Part shown: piece after piece, positions 1 to 4,422 of the stretch
Layout: every line of letters starts with the position of its first letter
How positions within the stretch are numbered: the first letter of the stretch is position 1
NCBI GenBank assembly: GCA_009774625.1
Contig: VSOB01000096.1
Coordinates: 1 to 5,844, forward strand
From: Lachnospiraceae bacterium
GTDB lineage: Bacteria > Bacillota > Clostridia > Lachnospirales > Lachnospiraceae
Direction of reading: 5' to 3'
Length of the DNA stretch: 5,844 bases
Position numbers and translations under genes: made by a program
The notes under the pieces: model-generated
The model's input: only the letters and a program-made list of their open reading frames with translations
The model's database searches: none
Told to the model about the DNA's origin: nothing

Positions 1-119
1 CAGTACACCTTTATTACCCTGCCGCAGTTAGGGCATTTCAGCGACACGATAATCCAGCCGGAACCCGTCTCCCCAATGTCACAGGCCCGTTTCTTGCACC
101 ATCTCTCCGGGCATTTCAT
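1..119 (-). CDS. Small Cys-rich zinc-ribbon-like protein (reaches the left edge)
   Basis: Reading the minus strand from the ATG at 119-117 gives 39 residues without a stop. The protein starts MKCPERWCKKRAC and ends LKCPNCGRVIKVY. Cysteines at residues 3, 8, 13, 29 and 32, with a clear CPNC knuckle, suggest one bound zinc ion as in small zinc ribbons. Residues 20-28 are hydrophobic and probably form the beta strand before the knuckle. The two bases left at the edge are TG, so the next codon could be TGA and the protein may be complete at 39 residues, or it may continue. A strong AGGAGGT lies upstream but about 15 bases from the ATG, which is longer than usual. Small zinc ribbons such as the phage Mu Com family look broadly similar, but I cannot assign a function. 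It is separated from the gene at 264-845 by a terminator-like hairpin. Confidence 0.55.
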   Translation of the reverse strand, partial: MKCPERWCKKRACDIGETGSGWIIVSLKCPNCGRVIKVY

Positions 120-188
120 TTTCCGTATAATACCACCTCCTCTCCCCCAAAATACATCTGTTGCTATCTCCCCGCACTGATATGGAAC

Positions 189-227
189 AAGGGAACCAGA
201 CATGAACACTTCACGTTTGGTTCCCTT
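189..227 (-). terminator. Terminator-like hairpin after the 264-845 gene, possibly bidirectional
   Basis: A perfect 10-bp inverted repeat (AAGGGAACCA at 189-198, TGGTTCCCTT at 218-227) encloses a 19-base loop. It lies about 37 bases beyond the TAG stop of the gene at 264-845. On the minus strand the stem is followed by only GTTCC, with the Ts inside the stem foot. On the plus strand it is followed by TTATCGTTT, a better U-tract. It could stop transcription in both directions, but all identified genes here are on the minus strand. No gene is seen from 120 to 263. Confidence 0.6.
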
Positions 228-263
228 TTATCGTTTGTGCTTTATGTAGTAAATCCGAATGGT

Positions 264-845
264 CTATTTCTCCAGAAATCCTAAGAACTTCTTCCACTCC
301 ATGTAGCCCTTCAAATCTCCATATTGGTACTCGGACTGCATGATGTCATTCACGATTTTTACCCAATCCGTCTTTTCCGAAAAGCTCCATGAGCCCGCGC
401 TTCTCTGCTCCGCATTCTTCACTGCTTTTGCGACTGCAGCTTTCAGGACGGTGTCCTCAAAGCTACCTTTCCCACTTTCCTTCAAATGGGCAGTATAGGC
501 ATACATTTCCGCCGTATCGCAGTTCTCCGGGTCTACTTTTGACACGTCCACCATCTGCTCCGTCACGTTCCCCGATTTATCCCATGTCTTGACTTTATAC
601 ACGGGATTTGCCGCATCAAAGTCCTGCGTCTTATAGACGGAAATGGACGAGCCGCTCACAACATCCGCCCATGAGCTGATTGCAATATCCCCGGAACCTT
701 CCTCTGCACCGTGAAGGGTAGCTGTTGCCTGTGCCGCTTCCGCCGCCTGTTCTGCAAATTTCCCTCCTGCCACATTTCTTTCTGTCCTTCTCGTTTCATA
801 CCCTGCCACCGGGTATCCTGCTGTTCCTATTCCATTAACATTCAT
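264..845 (-). CDS. Hypothetical 193-residue protein with GIG-GYPV N-terminal motif
   Basis: The start is taken at 845, not at the longer in-frame ATG at 884, because GGAGG sits 10 bases before it and the extension would cover the repeated leader. The protein has three visible parts. Residues 1-24 carry GIGTAGYPV followed by ETRRTERN. Residues 25-60 are Ala/Gly-rich and probably flexible or helical. Residues 65-193 look like a compact domain, with beta-type stretches around VYKVKTWDKSGNVTEQMVDVSKVDP and a Trp/Tyr-rich C-terminus (WVKIVNDIMQ ... GYMEWKKFLGFLEK). There is no signal peptide or membrane segment. The N-terminus and upstream DNA match those of the gene at 2009-2956, but the bodies do not. 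From memory, proteins of this style occur as hypotheticals in Lachnospiraceae; I know no function. Confidence 0.85.
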   Translation of the reverse strand: MNVNGIGTAGYPVAGYETRRTERNVAGGKFAEQAAEAAQATATLHGAEEGSGDIAISSWADVVSGSSISVYKTQDFDAANPVYKVKTWDKSGNVTEQMVDVSKVDPENCDTAEMYAYTAHLKESGKGSFEDTVLKAAVAKAVKNAEQRSAGSWSFSEKTDWVKIVNDIMQSEYQYGDLKGYMEWKKFLGFLEK

Positions 846-855
846 TTCCTTTAAT

Positions 856-860
856 CCTCC
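856..860 (-). promoter_or_regulatory. Ribosome binding site that fixes the start at 845
   Basis: GGAGG on the minus strand lies 10 bases before the ATG at 845. The upstream in-frame ATG at 884 has no comparable site and overlaps the end of the two-hairpin repeat. This supports the 193-residue form. Confidence 0.75.
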
Positions 861-877
861 ATTGTTTTTAGTATTGC

Positions 878-930
878 GGCTCATCCGTCATTCAGAGCCA
901 TCTCTGCTCTCTTGATGTAAGTCCGAGCAG
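878..930 (-). repeat. Two-hairpin intergenic element, copy R1
   Basis: Read on the minus strand, hairpin 1 (925-930 with 904-909) has the stem CTGCTC/GAGCAG and a loop starting GGACTTAC. Hairpin 2 (895-899 with 878-882) has the stem GGCTC/GAGCC and a loop TGAATGACGGAT. An alternative pairing AGAGC/GCTCT links the two. The element ends about 18 bases before the ribosome binding site of the 264-845 gene. Related copies are at 2998-3050, 3114-3160 and 5526-5581. No T-run follows, so it is not a classical terminator. Confidence 0.7.
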
Positions 931-1000
931 TCCATTGTTTCCTATATCCTAACTCCCCTTGTAACACCTCCTCTCGTTGCTCCCAAAACCAGGGAAACCT

Positions 1001-1031
1001 GCCCTGTCCTTCTGTGGCTTATTGGGGATAT
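1001..1031 (-). repeat. Direct repeat flanking the PhzF gene, distal copy
   Basis: This 31-base segment, downstream of the PhzF stop, matches 1970-2003 upstream of the PhzF start, in the same orientation. The two differ by two substitutions, a 4-base gap and a 1-base gap. The shared core on the minus strand is ATATCCCC-x-ATAAGC-x-ACAGA, followed by GGAC and GGGC. Confidence 0.75.
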
Positions 1032-1048
1032 ATTTCCACTAAAATCCT

Positions 1049-1897
1049 TTACACGGGCAAAGACTTCTTCCCAAGCAAATACCCATACCCACCAACAAAA
1101 ACCGAATCAATTACATCCCCATGATATGAAAGATTTACAACTATTCGTGAGATTTCTCCCATATTATGCCCCTGCTCAAAAATATATTGTGGCTGTTGCT
1201 TATAGTATTTGAAAAGATAACATGCCAAAGCGCAGCTTGCTGTACCAGTTGCTGACTCTTCATCAATCCCATACAATGGGGCAAAATTCCTGCATATAGC
1301 TGTTACATCTGATTCTTTGATCAGGGTAAAAGCATGAACTCCAACTGCCTCCTTCTCTTTGGTCATATTTGCTATCATTTCAAAATCAGGAGATAACCGT
1401 TTTAAATGCTCTGCCGAATCAACAGGAAGCATAATGTCATTCAGCCCCGTAGAAACTATCTGTATCGGAAATCTGTGGTCTATAAAACCCTTTTGTATAC
1501 ACCCCGTAAAAGTATCTGAATCCAAAACTTTAAGGTATTCCGGACAATTCTGCTCCATCAATATCAGGCTATCCTCTTTTATGTGAATATTGAGAATCCC
1601 AGCTTCTGTCTCTATGGTACAATCTAGTTTATCTAACATATTCAGCAGTTTAAGGGTAGAAAATGCTGCTATTGTGGCATGGCCGCACAGTGGGACTTCT
1701 TCTGTTGGTGTAAAATATTGCAGCTTATAATCTGCCTTGTCGGAATCCAACACAAAAACAGTTTCAGAATATCCCACTTCTTTTGCTATTGCTGCTTTTT
1801 GAACAGAAGTCAACTCTAATCTGCCCAAAACCACTCCTGCCTTATTCCCACCCTTATTGTCTTTGCTGAAAGCAGCCGCCACATATATGTCAACCAT
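1049..1897 (-). CDS. PhzF-family isomerase/epimerase-like protein
   Basis: The 282-residue protein has the normal length and hallmarks of the PhzF (phenazine biosynthesis-like) family, which has the two-lobed diaminopimelate-epimerase fold. Residues 43-48 (YSETVF) hold Glu45, the position of the catalytic acid in PhzF. The segment FTPTEEVPLCGHATIAA (62-78) holds His73. IDEESATGTAS (211-221) holds Asp212 and the Gly-Thr anion-binding loop of the second lobe. PhzF itself isomerises dihydro-hydroxyanthranilate, but no other phenazine genes are present. The substrate is therefore unknown, and calling it phenazine biosynthesis would be wrong. It is cytosolic, with no signal peptide. GGAG lies 7 bases before the ATG. 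Two 60-base stretches I counted are 40% GC, against 50-60% in stretches of neighbouring genes. Direct repeats flank it, so it looks like an inserted cargo gene. Confidence 0.95.
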   Translation of the reverse strand: MVDIYVAAAFSKDNKGGNKAGVVLGRLELTSVQKAAIAKEVGYSETVFVLDSDKADYKLQYFTPTEEVPLCGHATIAAFSTLKLLNMLDKLDCTIETEAGILNIHIKEDSLILMEQNCPEYLKVLDSDTFTGCIQKGFIDHRFPIQIVSTGLNDIMLPVDSAEHLKRLSPDFEMIANMTKEKEAVGVHAFTLIKESDVTAICRNFAPLYGIDEESATGTASCALACYLFKYYKQQPQYIFEQGHNMGEISRIVVNLSYHGDVIDSVFVGGYGYLLGKKSLPV

Positions 1898-1969
1898 TTT
1901 ATTTCTCCATACAATCCCAATTTCCCGATTCTGTCTATATTTGTAATTTCCTACTATTTGATAAAGTCT

Positions 1970-2003
1970 GCCCTTCTCGTCCTCTGTAGCTTATCGGGGA
2001 TAT
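1970..2003 (-). repeat. Direct repeat flanking the PhzF gene, proximal copy
   Basis: This 34-base copy begins five bases beyond the stop codon of the 2009-2956 gene and ends about 72 bases before the PhzF ATG. It is in the same orientation as the copy at 1001-1031. It may be the natural 3' flank of this gene family, duplicated when the family expanded or when the PhzF gene entered. It is too long for a typical transposon target duplication, and no terminal inverted repeats are seen. Confidence 0.75.
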
Positions 2004-2008
2004 GCCGA

Positions 2009-2956
2009 TTAGTTATTCAGATACCCCTGTTTTTCTTCTTCATCAGACCATACCCGCTCATAGTGACTGCCAATGCTCTTAAACACATCCTGCCATGTAG
2101 CAAATTTCTGCATTTCTTCAATACTTCCCCTGTTGTTCTGCAGCCAGTCAAAAACCGCCTTATAGGTATCTCCCGAAAACAGGACGCTCCAATTGTTCTT
2201 ATAATTTGAATTGTCATTATAGGACATCCCGTTAAAGCCCATAGAAACAATCCCATTATTCGTGTGCTGTGCCAGTCCCTTAATCTCCAGATCAGCCCAT
2301 ATGTATGCGGCGTTTTTATCATGTATCAGACTGGGATATTTATTGAAGTAGGTTTCCATCAGTGCCTCATACTTCTCTATATCCTCCTGGCTCTGTAAAA
2401 GGACTTTCCCGCCACGGCCTTCCTCTCCATCCCGCACCAGATACTGTATTCCCGTGCCGGAATGTGTCTTTAAAGTAAATCCCTGCAGTTCCTCCGTTTC
2501 CAGTGTTTCAACTCCCATGACGTTCTGCAGGGCATCTTTCAGCTCGCCGTCCAATACCACAGCGTCATAACTCATGGTTCCATGCTCCGAGATCAAGAAC
2601 TGCTTGCCCGTCGCACTGTCCTGTCTGACTTTGATATCAGAATAGTCAAAAGCGCCTATCCTTTCTCCCTGCTTATTGTAGATGTCAAAGCATCCAGCCT
2701 CATTGTCCGGCACAATCCTGTAATTCTCGGATTCATATGTTTCATAGGCAGGCTTCACATTGCGTACTGCCGAAGCCGTCGATGCACGGTATGCCTCCAG
2801 CGCAGATGTCCTCACGCTGGTTCTTTGGGCAGGAACGCTCCCAGCCGTATCTGCACCAGCCATCTTGTTTGCAAAACCTATTCCTGAATTATTTCTCTGC
2901 GTCTTTCCTGTTTCCCTCCACACAGGATAGCCTACTCCTATTCCACTAATGCTCAT
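2009..2956 (-). CDS. Hypothetical 315-residue protein with GIG-GYPV N-terminal motif
   Basis: The ATG at 2956 is preceded by GGAGG with a 9-base gap. Residues 1-22 (MSISGIGVGYPV ... ETGKTQRN) match the N-terminus of the protein encoded at 264-845. Residues 23-75 are Ser/Ala/Thr-rich and probably disordered. Residues 76-175 look beta-rich (YRIVPDNEAGCFDIYNKQGERIGAFDYSDI). Residues 186-315 are mixed, with many aromatic residues (WADLEIKGLAQ, WSVLFSGDTYKAVFDWLQNN, FATWQDVFKSIG) and an acidic tail. No signal peptide, membrane helix or catalytic motif is visible. The body does not resemble that of its N-terminal relative. It follows the 240-base intergenic region carrying elements R2 and R3, so it may be regulated apart from the operon upstream. 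Function not recognised. Confidence 0.88.
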   Translation of the reverse strand: MSISGIGVGYPVWRETGKTQRNNSGIGFANKMAGADTAGSVPAQRTSVRTSALEAYRASTASAVRNVKPAYETYESENYRIVPDNEAGCFDIYNKQGERIGAFDYSDIKVRQDSATGKQFLISEHGTMSYDAVVLDGELKDALQNVMGVETLETEELQGFTLKTHSGTGIQYLVRDGEEGRGGKVLLQSQEDIEKYEALMETYFNKYPSLIHDKNAAYIWADLEIKGLAQHTNNGIVSMGFNGMSYNDNSNYKNNWSVLFSGDTYKAVFDWLQNNRGSIEEMQKFATWQDVFKSIGSHYERVWSDEEEKQGYLNN

Positions 2957-2997
2957 TTTTCAAGTCCTCCATTATCGTCAATTATTTTTAGTATTGC

Positions 2998-3050
2998 GGC
3001 TCATCTGTCATTCAGAGCCATCTCTGCTCTCTCAATATAAGTCCGAGCAG
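2998..3050 (-). repeat. Two-hairpin intergenic element, copy R2
   Basis: Both stems are identical to those of R1 (CTGCTC/GAGCAG at 3045-3050 with 3024-3029; GGCTC/GAGCC at 3015-3019 with 2998-3002). Three of the four differences from R1 across the 60-base alignment are in the first loop and one is in the second. Stems held constant while loops drift is what an RNA structure would show, though so recent a duplicate is weak proof alone. Confidence 0.7.
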
Positions 3051-3069
3051 TTCATAGCTTCATTCAATC

Positions 3070-3093
3070 CTAACTTCCCCTGTCAAACTTCAT
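3070..3093 (-). pseudogene. Possible stranded gene start (seven codons)
   Basis: GGAGG at 3102-3106 stands 8 bases before an ATG at 3093, an ideal spacing, but the frame reads MKFDRGS and stops. Element R3 lies just upstream and R2 just downstream. Elsewhere in this window such elements sit before real genes. The simplest reading is that a gene once stood between R3 and R2 and was deleted, leaving its initiation site. A regulatory leader peptide is the alternative. The duplicated block at 846-1000 keeps the GGAGG but not the ATG. Confidence 0.25.
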
Positions 3094-3113
3094 GGCAAAC
3101 ACCTCCCTTCGCC

Positions 3114-3160
3114 GCTCTTTCGTTCAGAGCCACCCATGCCCCTTGCAGTCCGCAGAGGCA
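3114..3160 (-). repeat. Two-hairpin intergenic element, copy R3 (diverged)
   Basis: On the minus strand hairpin 1 pairs TGCCTC (3155-3160) with GGGGCA (3137-3142), including one G-U pair, around a loop with GGACTGCAA. Hairpin 2 pairs GCTCT (3126-3130) with AGAGC (3114-3118) around GAACGAA. It is clearly related to R4 through GGGGCATGGG-C/T-GGCTC, and to R1/R2 through the hairpin 2 loop. Its first stem overlaps the 11-bp stem-loop at 3149-3182, so the two cannot form together. Confidence 0.6.
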
Positions 3161-3182
3161 AAGGTTTATGCGCCTCTGCGGA
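3149..3182 (-). promoter_or_regulatory. 11-bp perfect stem-loop after the 3197-3748 gene
   Basis: TCCGCAGAGGC (minus strand, 3182-3172) pairs perfectly with GCCTCTGCGGA (3159-3149) around a 12-base loop. It starts 14 bases beyond the TAA of the 3197-3748 gene. It looks like a terminator stem, but ACTGCAAGG follows instead of a U-tract. It may protect the 3' end of the operon transcript, or compete with R3 hairpin 1 in an attenuation-like switch. Both are inference. Confidence 0.6.
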
Positions 3183-3196
3183 ATACGGTGTAAGGA

Positions 3197-3748
3197 TTAT
3201 ATCTGTATATCCAGCCCTTCCGCCATGCCGGATTTCCCGGATACCATTGATGTAATGCTCTCATCTGCAAAAATCTCATCCAGTACATCTGATGGGATTG
3301 GTCTGCCATACGTCCATCCGGGTACTTTTTCTTTCACTGCACTGGCCACCTTTCTCCCAATGCTTATTTCTAACTGCCCTAAAGTCCATGCCGCGGCTAC
3401 CCGGTCTTCCTTCTTTAATGTCTTATAATAATTGTTTTTTGCCTGTGCCATTTCTTCCCACTCCGCCTCATTATCGCCGGACATTCCATTGTATTTGTAA
3501 AATGCATCTTTTACGCTGTTGAAAACACGCTGCTTCATCTCATCAGATACTTTGATGATTTTCCTTGCATTGGGATTGTTGGTAACGCACATTCCCTCCA
3601 CGCCGTAGGAATTTTTTCTGTGTCCGGTAAGCTGGTCTTCAAGCGTATTCCTGCCGCCTGCACCGGAACTTCTGCCAAAGGCGTTATTCCCGTTCATCCT
3701 TGAAAAGAGCTGCCAGATTCCCTGACTGTTATTTCCTATACGCATCAT
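3197..3748 (-). CDS. Hypothetical 183-residue protein, third gene of the operon
   Basis: The frame opens with two adjacent ATG codons. GGAGG is 5 bases before the first and 8 before the second, so 182 residues from 3745 is equally possible. Residues 1-50 are Gly/Asn/Ser-rich and polar. Residues 65-145 are probably helical (VSDEMKQRVFNSVKDAFYKY, AEWEEMAQAKNNYYKTLKKED). GWTYGRPIPSDVLDEIFADE follows at 144-163. The protein ends LDIQI, echoing the LDLTI end of the protein just upstream. There is no signal peptide or membrane segment. It starts 14 bases after the stop of the 3763-4386 gene, so the two are surely co-transcribed and probably translationally coupled. Not recognised; a flagellar, secretion or phage-type role cannot be told apart from this sequence. 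Confidence 0.87.
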   Translation of the reverse strand: MMRIGNNSQGIWQLFSRMNGNNAFGRSSGAGGRNTLEDQLTGHRKNSYGVEGMCVTNNPNARKIIKVSDEMKQRVFNSVKDAFYKYNGMSGDNEAEWEEMAQAKNNYYKTLKKEDRVAAAWTLGQLEISIGRKVASAVKEKVPGWTYGRPIPSDVLDEIFADESITSMVSGKSGMAEGLDIQI

Positions 3749-3762
3749 AAATACCTCCCTCG

Positions 3763-4386
3763 TTATATGGTCAAATCCAACTGTGCGCCTTTGCCTTCTT
3801 CCTGCATTTTTGCAGGCTGGCTTGTTCCCGCCTTTATCTGCTCCATCAGTTTTTCCACGGATTCCGCCTTTGCCAGTTTCTTCTCCTTTAAGGCTTCCTC
3901 CTCTTTTTTCTTCACACGTTTTTCCTCCAACTGCTCCTGCAGTGTCTTTTTATAGGATACTGTCGGGCTGTCCTTCGGCGGCTCATGCTTGCCGATGCAC
4001 CAATAAGAAACTTTTCCATCCTTGTCAATGACGGTACCGCCTGCCACCATCTCCGCCCCATGTGCTGCAAGCCCTTCCTTAATCTCCTCTGCCGCTTTCG
4101 GGGCATCGGCAATCACCTTCTCGTATTTTGCTGCCGCTGCCGGGTCTTTCGCCATCTTCTCAATGATGTTGGCTGAAATGGCTACGTTATTACCTCCGCT
4201 GCAGCCGAACATATAATTATCTTCCTGCTTCCCATTCTTGAAATCTGTCACTGTCACGTTCGCATCTGGGTATTTTTCTTTTAACCCGTTTAAATAATTC
4301 TGCGCTTCTCCGCTGAGACCGCTGTTTCCGTTTGTCCTGCCCGCCACATATGTGTTCGTGTAATCCGTTACTCCTGAAATTGCCAT
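3763..4386 (-). CDS. Hypothetical 207-residue protein with C-terminal coiled coil (DUF6033-like?)
   Basis: The start is set at 4386 because GGAGG lies 9 bases before it, whereas the ATG at 4395 directly abuts GGAGG. The N-terminus MAISGVTDYTNTY is polar, like its neighbours. Residues 24-120 hold a probable domain: a helix ending LKEKYPDANVTV, then NNVAISANIIEKMAKDPAAAAKYEKVIADAP, then GGTVIDKDGKVSYWC. Residues 146-185 are a Lys/Glu-rich coiled coil. The end is LDLTI. From memory the pattern (L-x-EKYP, a beta stretch then 'K-x-A-x-DP-x-x-AA', then 'DK-x-G-K-V') resembles a Lachnospiraceae family of unknown function I associate with the label DUF6033, but I cannot confirm the number. Two cysteines (62 and 130) are present. 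It lies between two cotranscribed genes. Confidence 0.87.
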   Translation of the reverse strand: MAISGVTDYTNTYVAGRTNGNSGLSGEAQNYLNGLKEKYPDANVTVTDFKNGKQEDNYMFGCSGGNNVAISANIIEKMAKDPAAAAKYEKVIADAPKAAEEIKEGLAAHGAEMVAGGTVIDKDGKVSYWCIGKHEPPKDSPTVSYKKTLQEQLEEKRVKKKEEEALKEKKLAKAESVEKLMEQIKAGTSQPAKMQEEGKGAQLDLTI

Positions 4387-4391
4387 AAATA

Positions 4392-4418
4392 TCATCCTCC
4401 TTGATAAAATATTTTATC
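4392..4418 (-). repeat. Shared AT-rich leader with 16-bp palindrome, copy 1
   Basis: The 36-base gap between two genes holds a perfect palindrome, GATAAAATATTTTATC (4403-4418), running straight into AAGGAGGATGA. About 23 bases recur before the next gene upstream (5498-5521) with one inserted base, although the two proteins differ. As RNA the palindrome could fold into a weak hairpin beside the ribosome binding site. As DNA it could bind a dimeric regulator, though its place inside an operon argues against an operator. Confidence 0.6.
4396..4400 (-). promoter_or_regulatory. Ribosome binding site that fixes the start at 4386
   Basis: AAGGAGG on the minus strand ends directly against the ATG at 4395, leaving no spacer, but lies 9 bases before the ATG at 4386. 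The shorter protein, beginning MAISG, is therefore the expected product. Confidence 0.8.
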
Positions 4419-4422
4419 TACA

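Larger units (their letters stand above)
846..1000 (-). repeat. Duplicated leader block, copy A
   Basis: The region before the 264-845 gene is homologous to the region before the 2009-2956 gene (about 2957-3115). Bases 871-930 match 2991-3050 at 56 of 60 positions. Similarity continues with gaps through the AGTTAGGAT and GGAGGTGTT segments to about position 980. A 10-base difference lies next to the ribosome binding site. Copy A lacks the small ATG seen after GGAGGTGTT in copy B. The block contains two-hairpin element R1. I find no convincing promoter in it. Confidence 0.8.
2957..3115 (-). repeat. Duplicated leader block, copy B
   Basis: This block before the 2009-2956 gene is the counterpart of 846-1000. 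It holds element R2 and, further upstream, a GGAGGTGTT segment shared with copy A. Copy B has about 12 extra bases after GGAGGTGTT that create an ATG and a seven-codon reading frame absent from copy A. Confidence 0.8.

Noticed and set aside
892..936. Short minus-strand frame MDCSDLHQESRDGSE starting inside the leader, a possible leader peptide.
   Set aside because: In the duplicate leader the same frame stops after seven codons, and the upstream ribosome binding site is weak, so it is not conserved.
881..1020. Open minus-strand frame through copy R1 ending TARTYIKRAEMALNDG, partly shared in frame with R2 (TARTYIERAEMALNDR).
   Set aside because: In R2 a TGA stands directly before the shared part, no start codon with a ribosome binding site is present, and only two of the four base differences are silent. 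Pairing stems explain the conservation better. A decayed 3' gene end remains possible.
1900..1965. Possible PhzF promoter (TAGACA or TTATCA with AT-rich downstream hexamers, minus strand).
   Set aside because: The combinations have poor -10 matches or wrong spacing, and one would start transcription inside the ribosome binding site.
1001..2003. Integron-type cassette for the PhzF gene.
   Set aside because: The flanking repeats are direct and lack the inverted attC-like arms and core sites, and no integrase is seen.
2017..2322. A 101-codon minus-strand frame inside the 315-residue gene.
   Set aside because: It lies wholly inside a better supported gene in another frame and its translation has no recognisable domain or start signal.
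3040..3090. Perfect TTGACA (-35 like) on the minus strand at about 3079-3084.
   Set aside because: No acceptable -10 hexamer lies 16-18 bases downstream; the nearest TATGAA is 24 bases away.
3767..4216. Several overlapping plus-strand frames opposite the 3763-4386 gene.
   Set aside because: They are antisense shadows with low-complexity Ser/Phe/Cys/Pro translations typical of the complement of a Lys/Glu/Ala-rich gene, and lack ribosome binding sites.
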